Source: a virus
DNA: 39,101 bases
Reading direction: 5' to 3' (one strand)
IMG/VR virus record: IMGVR_UViG_3300035703_000197
Coordinates: 1-39,101 of that record
Shown: positions 14,637 to 21,479 of the stretch, in pieces
How the letters are laid out: each line of letters starts with the position of its first letter
Numbering within the stretch: position 1 is the stretch's first letter
Notes under the pieces: model-generated
The model's database searches: none
Told to the model about the DNA's origin: nothing
Seen by the model: only the letters and a program-made list of their open reading frames with translations
Made by a program: the position numbers and the translations under genes

Positions 14637-14830
14637 TTTGGCCGAGAGTGTCGGGCAATCTGGTCTGCCTCAAGTGCGTTGGCCGCCGTGCGCATCATCT
14701 GCAAAACCTCCCAAACGGTTGCGCCTTGAGCAAACATGCCGCGCGCCCAGTGTGCCAAAGGTTTCGACAGCGTGCGGATTTCCGAAAGGGCGATCTGTTG
14801 CTCGCTGGTCATTGCGTGATTTTCGTTCAT
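14633..14830 (-). CDS. Hypothetical protein (65 aa), last gene of the early-left operon
   Basis: A good ribosome site (GGAG) precedes GTG 14833 and ATG 14830; the ATG has the better spacing. The product is helical and soluble (MTSEQQIALSEIRTLSKPLA). It ends by overlapping the o-spanin stop on the opposite strand. I know no function. It follows the 121-residue gene by only a few bases. Confidence 0.7.
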   Translation of the reverse strand: MNENHAMTSEQQIALSEIRTLSKPLAHWARGMFAQGATVWEVLQMMRTAANALEADQIARHSRPN

Positions 14831-14840
14831 CACCTATCTC

Positions 14841-15206
14841 CTATTCCGCAGTCGGCGGGGCGGGCAGGGGCTTGTGTGCGCCGGCTGCGATGGCGTCGGC
14901 TACGTTTCTGAACATCGCATAAGTGGAGGGTCCACCGTGCCCGTTGGCGTAAATGCCGCCAGCCCGCAACCACGCCACGATCTGCGCCACCTCTGCCACC
15001 GCTGCATCACGTTCGGCAGTCAGCACCGCCACCCTTTCGGCATTGGCGGACTGGCCGGCGCGGTAGGCTTCTGCCAAGTCCAAAACTTCGCAGCTATCGT
15101 TGCCTCCCTCGCGCGACATTTGCGCCAAAGCCGGCACTTCAAATTCTTCATATCGCTGCGCGTCACGCTCCCGCGCCCACAGCAGGGCTTCATCAGGCGT
15201 TGTCAT
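14841..15206 (-). CDS. Hypothetical phage protein (121 aa)
   Basis: It starts MTTPDEALLWARERDAQRYE and has a long central coiled helix (NAERVAVLTAERDAAVAEVA) and a C-terminus with GIYANGHGGPSTYAMFRNVA. The architecture resembles small accessory proteins common in phages of alphaproteobacteria; no function is known. It lies downstream of the candidate attP region, distal in the early-left transcript. Confidence 0.7.
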   Translation of the reverse strand: MTTPDEALLWARERDAQRYEEFEVPALAQMSREGGNDSCEVLDLAEAYRAGQSANAERVAVLTAERDAAVAEVAQIVAWLRAGGIYANGHGGPSTYAMFRNVADAIAAGAHKPLPAPPTAE

Positions 15207-15321
15207 TGCACATCCTTTCTTCGCATGATCGGGCGGCCTCGCGCGCTATGGCGTCCTGGCCCAGCACAAACAGGGCAAGCGCGGCGCAAGTGTGGGCGCC
15301 CGGTTTACAGCCGGCTTGCAT
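15193..15321 (-). CDS. Possible small protein (42 aa) after the attP region
   Basis: The frame overlaps the next gene's start by 14 bases. The product starts MQAGCKPGAHTCAALALFVL and has four Cys. There is no clear ribosome site, and the frame extends upstream through the candidate attP, which is not expected to be coding. It could be chance. Confidence 0.35.
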   Translation of the reverse strand: MQAGCKPGAHTCAALALFVLGQDAIAREAARSCEERMCNDNA

Positions 15322-15482
15322 CACATTGATTTGTTTGGGCGTGGTTTTTTGCGGTTTACACGTAACCGCTTGATTTTGCGGGATTGCTCGCAGCTTGGGA
15401 AGCTGACAGGCTACCATTACATCATACCCGCTTTTCAACGGCTTAGAGGGTGCGGAAATCACTGGTTTACACCCGGTTTACC
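15302..15482. other. Candidate phage attachment site (attP)
   Basis: Just beyond the 3' end of the integrase gene, a 41-base block resembling the first half of tRNA-Gly(CCC) (15391-15431, minus strand) is flanked by four direct copies of GGTTTAC[AC]: 15302-15309 and 15353-15360 on one side, 15464-15471 and 15475-15482 on the other. A core matching a host tRNA with repeated arm sites on both sides is the anatomy of tyrosine-integrase attP sites. The last two copies lie in the integrase C-terminal codons. The host attB would be a tRNA-Gly(CCC) gene. The assignment is inferred. Confidence 0.6.
15391..15431 (-). tRNA. Partial tRNA-Gly(CCC)-like sequence, 5' half (attP core)
   Basis: On the minus strand the block has an acceptor-like GCGGGTA, then TG, a D loop AATGGTA, and an anticodon stem CAGC / GCTG around loop TTCCCAA, giving anticodon CCC. 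After that the match ends: there is no GTTCGA-type T arm, no 3' acceptor strand pairing with GCGGGTA, and no CCA. It is therefore not a complete tRNA gene. It is best read as the identity segment shared with a host tRNA-Gly. Confidence 0.6.
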
Positions 15483-16523
15483 GTTGACCGCTCCAAGGCG
15501 CTGCCCGATTGCCACCACAACCGCCGCCTCGTCAACATAATGCGTGCGGATCGCGTCAACCTGCGCCTCTGTCCAGCCCATCAGCCGGGCAATCTCGCGG
15601 TTGGTGAGGCCGGCGCGGCAAAGGGTGGTGCAGAACGTGCCCCGGAAGTCGTGCAGATGCTTGGCCGGCAGATCGAGCGCGGCGCGGGCGTCGGCATAGC
15701 TGCTGCCCAGTCCGTTCGCCGTCCAGGACTTGCCGTGGCTATTGACCAGCGCCGTCACCACACCATCGGCGCGCTTGCGGGTGCGCAGATCGGCCGCCAG
15801 CGCCGCCAGTTCTGGCAGCATCGGAATCGACACGCTGGCCCGGCGCCCGCTCTTGGCCGTGCGCCACACGATCGCGTGTTCACCGATCGCAGACAGTGGC
15901 AGCGCAATCAGGTCACCGCGGCGCAGGCCGGTCAGCCGGGCAAGGTTAACCGCATCGCGCACCGGCTGCGGCGCGGCCTGCCATGCTTCCAATTCCTCGG
16001 CCGTCCAGATCACGGCGGCGCGCTGGCCGCCTTTGTAAAGCTGCGGCAGCCCTTCGGCGTGGTTGTTGGTGAGGTGGCCAAGCATCCGGCCATAGCCCAG
16101 CAGCGCGCTCAACACCTGCACCCGGTAGTCGGCCTTGCGCGGCGTGTCGGCCATGCTGTCGCGCCAAGCGATGATCTTGGCCCTGATGCGGCGGTCGTCC
16201 ATGATGTGCAGCGGCACCGCGCCCCACTTGGCCACCAGATCGGCCATGACATAGCCCCACTGCTTGCGGGTGCTGGCGGCCATGTTCGCCCATGTCGCGC
16301 TGGTTTGCCATGTCGTGGCCAGCCATTGCACCGTGTCTGCCGGCACGCTGGCGCGGGTGGCGCGGGCGGCTTCGAGCAAGGTCATGGCGTCTTCGGACAG
16401 CACCGCCGGCCGCGCGCCCTCGCTGCGCATGATGCAGGGGCCGCCGCGCCAAGCATAGACATGCCAGCGGGCGCCTTTGCCAGCCAGACGGCGGCGAACG
16501 ATGTGCAGCCCCTTCACGTTCAC
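15459..16523 (-). CDS. int: Tyrosine integrase
   Basis: This 354-residue site-specific recombinase inserts and excises the phage. The N-terminus (VKGLHIVRRRLAG) is an arm-binding-like region. The catalytic domain has Arg in ARLTGLRRGDL (Arg201), Lys in RTAKSGRR (Lys224), HDFR (His291, Arg294) and the nucleophile Tyr329 in THYVDE. The position of the usual second His is Trp317 (LMGWTEAQV), a tolerated variant. I chose GTG 16523: it overlaps the preceding stop (GTGA) and has GGGAGGG six bases upstream. The candidate attP lies directly after the gene. Confidence 0.9.
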   Translation of the reverse strand: MNVKGLHIVRRRLAGKGARWHVYAWRGGPCIMRSEGARPAVLSEDAMTLLEAARATRASVPADTVQWLATTWQTSATWANMAASTRKQWGYVMADLVAKWGAVPLHIMDDRRIRAKIIAWRDSMADTPRKADYRVQVLSALLGYGRMLGHLTNNHAEGLPQLYKGGQRAAVIWTAEELEAWQAAPQPVRDAVNLARLTGLRRGDLIALPLSAIGEHAIVWRTAKSGRRASVSIPMLPELAALAADLRTRKRADGVVTALVNSHGKSWTANGLGSSYADARAALDLPAKHLHDFRGTFCTTLCRAGLTNREIARLMGWTEAQVDAIRTHYVDEAAVVVAIGQRLGAVNGKPGVNQ

Positions 16524-16693
16524 AGCTTGCCCTCCCACTGCGCCCAGGCATCGCGTGGCTGGGCTGCGGCGGGGATGATACGGATCGTGCCATCGGGGGC
16601 AAGTTCAACGCCGCCGGGGGTAATGCCAGACGCCCGCGCGGCCTCGGTGGCGCGCTTGATGGCGGCTTTCGTGGCATAGCGGGCGCGGCTCAT
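16520..16693 (-). CDS. Small protein upstream of integrase (57 aa)
   Basis: The start is MSRARYATKAAIKRATEAA; then GGVELAPDGTIRII and a C-terminus AWAQWEGKL. Short proteins of this shape are regularly found immediately before integrases in alphaproteobacterial phages and islands. It overlaps the integrase GTG (GTGA). A role in integration or excision control is possible, but it has no recognisable winged-helix excisionase fold. Confidence 0.7.
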   Translation of the reverse strand: MSRARYATKAAIKRATEAARASGITPGGVELAPDGTIRIIPAAAQPRDAWAQWEGKL

Positions 16694-16752
16694 GCGGCAC
16701 CGTTCCGCAGCGCGCGGCGATACTTGCTGGCGAGGGCTTGCAGGTTGGTCAT
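16690..16752 (-). CDS. Micro-ORF (20 aa) bridging methyltransferase and integrase-side gene
   Basis: The ATG overlaps the methyltransferase stop (ATGA) and its TGA overlaps the next ATG (ATGA). The peptide MTNLQALASKYRRALRNGAA is basic and helical. Exact coupling on both sides suggests it is translated at least to carry ribosomes across the gap. Confidence 0.45.
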   Translation of the reverse strand: MTNLQALASKYRRALRNGAA

Positions 16753-17294
16753 GCTGCGACATCCTCAAACAAGCCGATTTGGCACTCGCCGCGCTTGGCA
16801 CTAAACCACGCATCAAGTGCCACCTGCACCGCGCCGCTGCCGGGAAACAGATCATCAACAACGTCGCCCGGCTCCACGTTCAGCACATCAAGCAGCCACC
16901 AAACAAAGGCGGTCGGTTTCGCACCTGTGAAGCCACGCCGCAGCGTGATGTTTACCGCGCACCAATCGCGCACCGTGAGTTGCTGCCGGGTGCGCTTGCG
17001 GCCGCCGCGAACAATGACGGGCTCCCATGCATAGGCCACGCCAACGTTCGGCTTGAACGCGGCAAAGGGTTTGACCCACGGCATCACGCGCACATCGTGC
17101 GGGCACATGGGCAGCAGCGTTTGCAGGCTTGGCGAGCTGGCGGACAATGCCCAGCCATCGGGATATTCGTCAGACAGCCGGCCAATCAATGCAGCGTGCC
17201 ATTCGGGCTTGTCGCAATCCAGCGCGTCGGGGTGGCGATCTGCATATAGCTTGCCGCAGCCCAGGTAGGGCGGGTCTGCATAGGCGAAGCGCAT
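16749..17294 (-). CDS. DNA methyltransferase with DPPY motif (181 aa)
   Basis: The catalytic motif DPPY is at residues 7-10 (MRFAYADPPYLG), and the S-adenosylmethionine-binding motif comes late (DDLFPGSGAVQVAL, about 148-161). Catalytic motif first and cofactor motif last is the beta-class order. DPPY indicates amino methylation of adenine or cytosine. The protein is short and has little room for a target-recognition domain. The ATG at 17294 overlaps the preceding stop by one base; longer versions would read into the membrane protein gene. No restriction enzyme is adjacent, so protection against host restriction or regulation of phage genes is the likely use. Confidence 0.8.
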   Translation of the reverse strand: MRFAYADPPYLGCGKLYADRHPDALDCDKPEWHAALIGRLSDEYPDGWALSASSPSLQTLLPMCPHDVRVMPWVKPFAAFKPNVGVAYAWEPVIVRGGRKRTRQQLTVRDWCAVNITLRRGFTGAKPTAFVWWLLDVLNVEPGDVVDDLFPGSGAVQVALDAWFSAKRGECQIGLFEDVAA

Positions 17295-17434
17295 CACATC
17301 ACCCACCACAGCACAGCCGCCAGCAGCACCAGCGCCCAGCACGCCGCCACGGCATGCCAATCGCCGCTGTCGTCGCGGATCGGCGGCTCTTCATGCGGGC
17401 GGCGGGTGATGTGCGAGACAGGCGGGCGGTTCAT
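17294..17434 (-). CDS. Small protein with C-terminal membrane segment (46 aa)
   Basis: A strong ribosome site (GGAGG, five bases before ATG 17434) supports this start. The N-terminal 25 residues are polar (MNRPPVSHITRRPHEEPP), and the end is hydrophobic (VAACWALVLLAAVLWWVM). It shares a base with the methyltransferase start (TGATG). No function is known. Confidence 0.6.
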   Translation of the reverse strand: MNRPPVSHITRRPHEEPPIRDDSGDWHAVAACWALVLLAAVLWWVM

Positions 17435-17559
17435 GCCGACCTCCGTTTGTCCGAAAAGGCAAAACACGCCATTGCCGGCAGGCGAGGCTTGCCCCCATAT
17501 GGACTTTCTGGATTTCGGCAGAAATTGCCTTGATAATGCTTGCATTTGATGCACGTCAC
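17431..17559 (-). CDS. Small Cys-rich protein, zinc-knuckle-like (42 aa)
   Basis: GTG at 17559 overlaps the PP-loop gene's stop (GTGA), and the TGA overlaps the next ATG (ATGA). The protein has CIKCKHY, then a third Cys after GNF and a fourth in MACFAF, so four Cys that could hold one zinc. It is basic at the end (SDKRRSA). Short Cys-x2-Cys proteins of this kind are common next to nucleic-acid enzymes in phages. It is coupled between the PP-loop and methyltransferase genes. Confidence 0.6.
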   Translation of the reverse strand: MTCIKCKHYQGNFCRNPESPYGGKPRLPAMACFAFSDKRRSA

Positions 17560-18422
17560 GGCGCTTCCCCGCACCACAGGCCACATTCAGCGTCCATTTC
17601 AGGATCGGCGTCAAAGGCGCCGGCAAAGTTGAGACCATGCTGCCGCCTGACCGCCTCTTGGATTTCCGCATATGTTTCCTGTTCGCGGAACGTCGCGCCG
17701 CTCTTGGTGGCCTTGGCCAGTTCAGAGGCTTTGCGCTCTTGATCGGCCCACCACGTCAGCGCACCGGGCCGTGTGCGCTCAACTTCAAACAGTTTTGGCC
17801 GCGCTTTCAAAAAACAGGCGTCACAGTTGCCTTCAAACGATAGCAACTCCAGGTCAAACGGTTGCGCCCGCCAGAACGCCATCACGTCGCGTTGCGTTAC
17901 GCCAGCAACAGCCAGAGGCAAAAGCGCGCGCCACCGCTCTTTGCCCGCTGCGTTCGCTTTGTTGGCGCGGGCGACCCGGCCCGGTTCGTCTGCGCGGAGC
18001 CCGACAACGCTGTCCCACCGCTGCCAATCCATCGCCCGGCAGAAGTCGCGCATCACGCGCACTTTCAGTTCCACGCTGCAAAACCGGGTGACGGCGTTCG
18101 GCAGATAGCCCTTCTTGGTAATCAGCGCCTCGAACGGCTCTCCAGATCGGGAAGCGGTCTCAAATGCGACCTCCGTAAACCCGCGCTGATCGGCGTCGCT
18201 GCGCTCCAGCCAATTCACCCGCACATTCCAGCGTGTCGCGCATTCGTAAACGAAGCGCAACGTTTCTTCGCGCTCCTTGCCAGTGTTGGCAAAGGTCACG
18301 TGCACATCATCGGGAAGCGCGCCGGCATGCGCTTGAAGAATGCGCCACAGCATATAGGCGCTAGTGCGACCACCGCTGAAGGAAATCAGGGCCGGCCCGG
18401 CGATCTTGAACGGATCTCTCAT
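17556..18422 (-). CDS. PP-loop ATPase of the PAPS reductase / DndC-like family (288 aa)
   Basis: The nucleotide loop SFSGGRTSAY (residues 14-23) is the PP-loop SGGxxS motif of adenylating enzymes in the PAPS reductase superfamily. Later Cys motifs (RFCSVELK, GNCDACFLK and CGLWC) are placed as in DndC-like and phage members, which may carry a metal or iron-sulphur site. Cellular relatives reduce PAPS or install sulphur in DNA. Phage copies are widespread and of uncertain function. Within four genes of a DNA methyltransferase, a role in modifying phage DNA is plausible but inferred. The start overlaps the previous stop (ATGA). Confidence 0.8.
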   Translation of the reverse strand: MRDPFKIAGPALISFSGGRTSAYMLWRILQAHAGALPDDVHVTFANTGKEREETLRFVYECATRWNVRVNWLERSDADQRGFTEVAFETASRSGEPFEALITKKGYLPNAVTRFCSVELKVRVMRDFCRAMDWQRWDSVVGLRADEPGRVARANKANAAGKERWRALLPLAVAGVTQRDVMAFWRAQPFDLELLSFEGNCDACFLKARPKLFEVERTRPGALTWWADQERKASELAKATKSGATFREQETYAEIQEAVRRQHGLNFAGAFDADPEMDAECGLWCGEAP

Positions 18423-18589
18423 ACCTCCCCCTTCCCATGTTCAGCCGCCAACGCGCGCCACCATGCAGCGTTCGCGCGCTCGTCCTTCCAGTTGCGGTAA
18501 TGCTCATGCCGGCTCTTATCGAGCGCGAGGCACAGGCCGATCAGCGCGGCAAACGCGACGGCGGCGATGATGTGGGCGAGGGTGGTCAT
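18419..18589 (-). CDS. Small membrane protein (56 aa)
   Basis: GAGGAGG five bases before ATG 18589 supports this start. An N-terminal hydrophobic helix (IIAAVAFAALIGLCLAL) is followed by a charged, Trp-containing tail (HEHYRNWKDERANAAWWRAL). It is coupled to the PP-loop gene (ATGA). No function is assigned. Confidence 0.6.
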   Translation of the reverse strand: MTTLAHIIAAVAFAALIGLCLALDKSRHEHYRNWKDERANAAWWRALAAEHGKGEV

Positions 18590-18984
18590 GCGGCCTCCTC
18601 CAGGTTGGCGGGGTCGTATCCCCATTTCAGCAACAGCGCGTCCGTCTCCCGAAACAGCGCCTCAAAGTCGTCGCCGGCCATTGCAGCGCAGGCGCGTGAT
18701 TGCGGTATCCAGTGAACGCAGCCGGCCCGGTCAACCATCGCGTGGCCGCGCCCAAGCTCTTGCGCAATCTGGAACCACAAGTGATCAACCGAGTTCCACT
18801 CTCCGGATGCTTCCACCAGGTTCCGCAACTGCGCGAAGTAGCGGCGGTGCAGCGCCATGTTGCGGTGCCGCTTGATCTCCACGTGAACAGGCTGGCCATC
18901 ACGTATCTTGGCGAATTGCTGCCGGGCGTCTCTGTCAGCGGGGACAAGCGCCAGGCCGGACTTGCGGTAAAGAACGGCGGTCAC
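18586..18984 (-). CDS. DUF1367-like protein (132 aa)
   Basis: It matches the DUF1367 pattern: an N-terminal LYRKSGLALVPADRDA, then RDGQPVHVEIKRHRNMALHR with RRYFAQLRNLVE. Proteins of this family are found in lambdoid and related phages near recombination and replication genes; their biochemistry is not established. It overlaps the HNH gene upstream (4 bases) and the membrane protein downstream. Confidence 0.75.
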   Translation of the reverse strand: MTAVLYRKSGLALVPADRDARQQFAKIRDGQPVHVEIKRHRNMALHRRYFAQLRNLVEASGEWNSVDHLWFQIAQELGRGHAMVDRAGCVHWIPQSRACAAMAGDDFEALFRETDALLLKWGYDPANLEEAA

Positions 18985-19532
18985 GCTTCCGCCTCCTCAA
19001 CGATAAACCCAGCTTCCCGCGCTGCGCGCTGCACATGTGGCGACGCGCTTCTGACAAATCGACCGTGCCGATAATTTGGGTTGTTCCTGCCTACTGGTCT
19101 GAACGCGCGCCCGCGCTCAATCATGTCGCGCGAGTTGTCGGCTTGGGTGCCCGCCCGCAAATGATCTGGGTTGATGCATTTGCGGTTGTCGCAAGAATGC
19201 AGGATATGGAGACCGGTCGGGATAGACCCGCGCGCGGCCTCATAGCTAACTCGATGCGCCAACACTTCGCCATTGCGAGGCGCGATGCGCCCATAACCCG
19301 AGGCGTCAATGTGGCTCGTCCATTCAATGCAGCCATTAGCGGCGACGGAAGAATGGCGGGCAATCAAATCATGGATCGGGACTTGGCGTGCAGCGTTGGA
19401 ACATGCGCGGCTACAAAAGCGCCTGCGCGCAAACTCGTTTGGTTTTTCCCAAGCAGCGCGGACTTTAGGGCCGCCGCACCGTTCGCAGGCTTGCGGAGAG
19501 ACAGATTCCGGGTGTAGTTCGGCTTCAGCCAT
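18981..19532 (-). CDS. HNH endonuclease with N-terminal zinc finger (183 aa)
   Basis: An N-terminal four-Cys finger (CERCGG at 16-21, FCSRACS at 39-45) precedes an HNH_3-type domain: LAHRVSYEAARG, then HILHSCDNRKCINPDHL (109-125) and ADNSRDMIERGR. It may be a free-standing homing endonuclease or a phage-encoded nicking enzyme. I chose ATG 19532 (GGAG six bases upstream). The frame is open back to an ATG at 19715 that overlaps the ParB-like gene's stop, giving 61 more residues with no recognisable feature, so the longer form cannot be excluded. Confidence 0.8.
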   Translation of the reverse strand: MAEAELHPESVSPQACERCGGPKVRAAWEKPNEFARRRFCSRACSNAARQVPIHDLIARHSSVAANGCIEWTSHIDASGYGRIAPRNGEVLAHRVSYEAARGSIPTGLHILHSCDNRKCINPDHLRAGTQADNSRDMIERGRAFRPVGRNNPNYRHGRFVRSASPHVQRAAREAGFIVEEAEA

Positions 19533-19711
19533 GGCGCGCTCCAATCGCGTGGTGGTCAGGGCCGGGCGGGTGGTGGAAACACTCGTTCCGGCCCGAACAA
19601 CATGGCACAAATCAGGAACGCACACAAGCAAAGCCTCGTCGCACTGGCGATGGCTGGCAAAGCGGCGGCCAATGTTCTGGCGCCCGCTGTTCTTGTGGCG
19701 ACGTGCGAGGC
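19533..19711 (-). other. 179-base gap between ParB-like and HNH genes
   Basis: The region may be the 5' extension of the HNH gene (start 19715). A second frame could encode a short hydrophobic peptide (ATRLCLCAFLICAMLFG) ending PPPARP, but it lacks an ATG and a ribosome site. I see no hairpin or promoter. Confidence 0.35.
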
Positions 19712-20680
19712 TCATGGTTTCGGGAACTCGCCCATCAATTGGATGCGCGAAAGTTCTCTGCCGTCACGGAAGGCACACCATGCGCGCAGAATTGCCTCAA
19801 TGGCTTGTGCGTCGGGTATCCGCCGTCCTGAACGCATCATCCAGTGGCGAACTGTCAAAACAGGATGGCCGACGTTCAAATCTGCGCCATCGGCAAGCCG
19901 CGCAAAAAACTCTGTCGCAAGTGGAGTTTCAGGAATGACATACCGCGCAAACGCTGCGTGCCTTTTCATCATAATATGACGAACCGCATAAGCACTGCGA
20001 ACCGCTACATTCAGCTGTTCATCCTGCTGCCCACGGCTCACAACGTCCGACTTGCTCACGACATTAGTATCACCGAGCCTTTTTTGACCGGCGCGCTCCC
20101 AAGAAATGACCATGCGAGCCAAACCGGCAATTTCGTTGCCATTCGCCACGTGGAACATCTGCAAAATGTCACCGGCTTGGCGTGACTTGCCAGTGTCAAT
20201 GGCGTCTCGGCTGTCACGCGGTGCGCCACGAATAACCATCATTTCTATTGCAACGCCGGCTTGCACGACAGCGGTTAGACGGTGCTGTCCATCGTTAAGC
20301 TGGCCATCTTCGGCAATGATGATAGGCTGGCCAGTCATTTTCCAATTGCCAGCGCGCATATCAGAGACAAATTGCGCGACCGTATTCTGCGCAATGCGCC
20401 TGTTGTCAGCATTGTTTGCCAGCATCGCGGCGGCAATTTCCGGCGTGATGCGTTCCAGTTGTCCTGTAATCATCGGCTTTTCCTTTAGCGATGGTTTGTG
20501 CTTCGGGGTGTTCCGGCGAAGGCGGCGGATCATTCGCGGCGACACGCCAAACTGCCGCGCCACTTCATCGTCGGACATGGGGCTTGCTAAGGCGAGGGCG
20601 CGTTGCCTGCCGGTAAGACTGCCGGGCATTGCTGGCCCCGCCATCTGACTCCCTGCAAATACGATAGTGCTGTCTTTCAC
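19712..20680 (-). CDS. ParB-like (DGQHR) domain protein with N-terminal HTH (322 aa)
   Basis: Residues about 20-60 form a helix-turn-helix (SDDEVARQFGVSPRMIRRLR). A ParB/sulfiredoxin-like domain follows: LERITPEIAAAMLANN, then GQPIIIAEDGQLNDGQHRL with the DGQHR motif at 130-134, and MMVIRGAPRDSRDAIDTGK. ParB-fold proteins can be CTPases, nucleases or partition factors. In phages these are usually unassigned, and the HTH suggests DNA binding. The GTG start overlaps the preceding stop (GTGA). No parA or parS-like array is seen, so true plasmid-type partition is unlikely. Confidence 0.7.
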   Translation of the reverse strand: MKDSTIVFAGSQMAGPAMPGSLTGRQRALALASPMSDDEVARQFGVSPRMIRRLRRNTPKHKPSLKEKPMITGQLERITPEIAAAMLANNADNRRIAQNTVAQFVSDMRAGNWKMTGQPIIIAEDGQLNDGQHRLTAVVQAGVAIEMMVIRGAPRDSRDAIDTGKSRQAGDILQMFHVANGNEIAGLARMVISWERAGQKRLGDTNVVSKSDVVSRGQQDEQLNVAVRSAYAVRHIMMKRHAAFARYVIPETPLATEFFARLADGADLNVGHPVLTVRHWMMRSGRRIPDAQAIEAILRAWCAFRDGRELSRIQLMGEFPKP

Positions 20681-21390
20681 CGGACAATCTCCCGCTCTTC
20701 ATAGGTCACGCCGGGCACGTCGCTGGCCTTCGCGCGGCGCACGATCTCCAACAGCGCGGCCTTGAGTTCATCCGGCTGCCGTTCCATCGCCCACCGCAGC
20801 GCCGCCTTGCCGTCTGCAATGGCCACAGGGACACGGGTAACAACCAGCGCGGTGCGACGGGCCGCATAAGCGCCTTTCGCGCCCACAGGGGCAGCCTTGG
20901 CCTTGTCAGCGGCCTTTGCCAGCGCCTCGGCCTCTGCCAGCTTGCGTTCAGCGGCTTCGCGTTCGGCCAAGTTCGCCAGATCGGCGGCGCGGCGGGCTTC
21001 CTCTGCCTCGCGCTGGGCACGTTCGGCGGCTTCGCGGGCAATGCGGGCGGCTTCGTCGGCGCGGCGCTGTTCTTCCCGCTGCCACTTGGCGATGGCGGCC
21101 TTTACGACATCAATTGCGAGCTCGGCATCGATCAGCAGTGGGCGATACCGGGCCTGCACTTCGGCCTTGCCATCATCGAACGGCTTGGCCTCCATCTTGC
21201 GCGCGTCGTCGGCGGCCTTGTGGGCTTTGCGCAGCATGTCCAGCAAGTGCGCCAAGCCATCGGCCTGGTCTTTGTCGGCGACGGGCTTGCCGTCCAGCCA
21301 TTCGCGGGCTTCTGACACGGCGTCATTCACCGTGTCACGTGCCTCGATATAGGAACTGCTGTTGTGTCCGATTGTAGCGGGTGCGTTCAT
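20677..21390 (-). CDS. Coiled-coil phage protein in the recombination module (237 aa)
   Basis: The start at ATG 21390 gives MNAPATIGHNSSSYIEARDT, a typical beginning for this phage family. The middle (about residues 105-175) is a very regular Ala/Glu/Arg coiled coil (EEARRAADLANLAEREAAE). The C-terminus is a compact module (GAYAARRTALVVTRVPVAIA, later PGVTYEEREIVR). It sits beside SSB and the ERF recombinase, so a role in DNA recombination or replication is likely; no catalytic motif is visible. Confidence 0.7.
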   Translation of the reverse strand: MNAPATIGHNSSSYIEARDTVNDAVSEAREWLDGKPVADKDQADGLAHLLDMLRKAHKAADDARKMEAKPFDDGKAEVQARYRPLLIDAELAIDVVKAAIAKWQREEQRRADEAARIAREAAERAQREAEEARRAADLANLAEREAAERKLAEAEALAKAADKAKAAPVGAKGAYAARRTALVVTRVPVAIADGKAALRWAMERQPDELKAALLEIVRRAKASDVPGVTYEEREIVR

Positions 21391-21479
21391 GGTCGTGCGT
21401 CCTGTGTGCCGGGGCGGCGAAAGGGGGAGGGTCATGCCGCCCCGGCTGCGCGCGCGGGCTTGCGCTGCGCTTGTTGGTG

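Noticed and set aside
15391-15431. A complete phage-encoded tRNA
   Set aside because: The T arm and 3' acceptor strand are missing after the anticodon arm, so it cannot fold as a full tRNA; an attachment-site role fits better.
15450-16679. 409-codon + strand frame
   Set aside because: It is antisense to the integrase, which has complete catalytic residues. The + product is low in complexity and rich in Ala, Arg and His.
19533-19715. HNH gene starting at 19715
   Set aside because: The extra 61 residues show no domain and a better ribosome site precedes 19532. I kept the shorter form but the long form remains possible.
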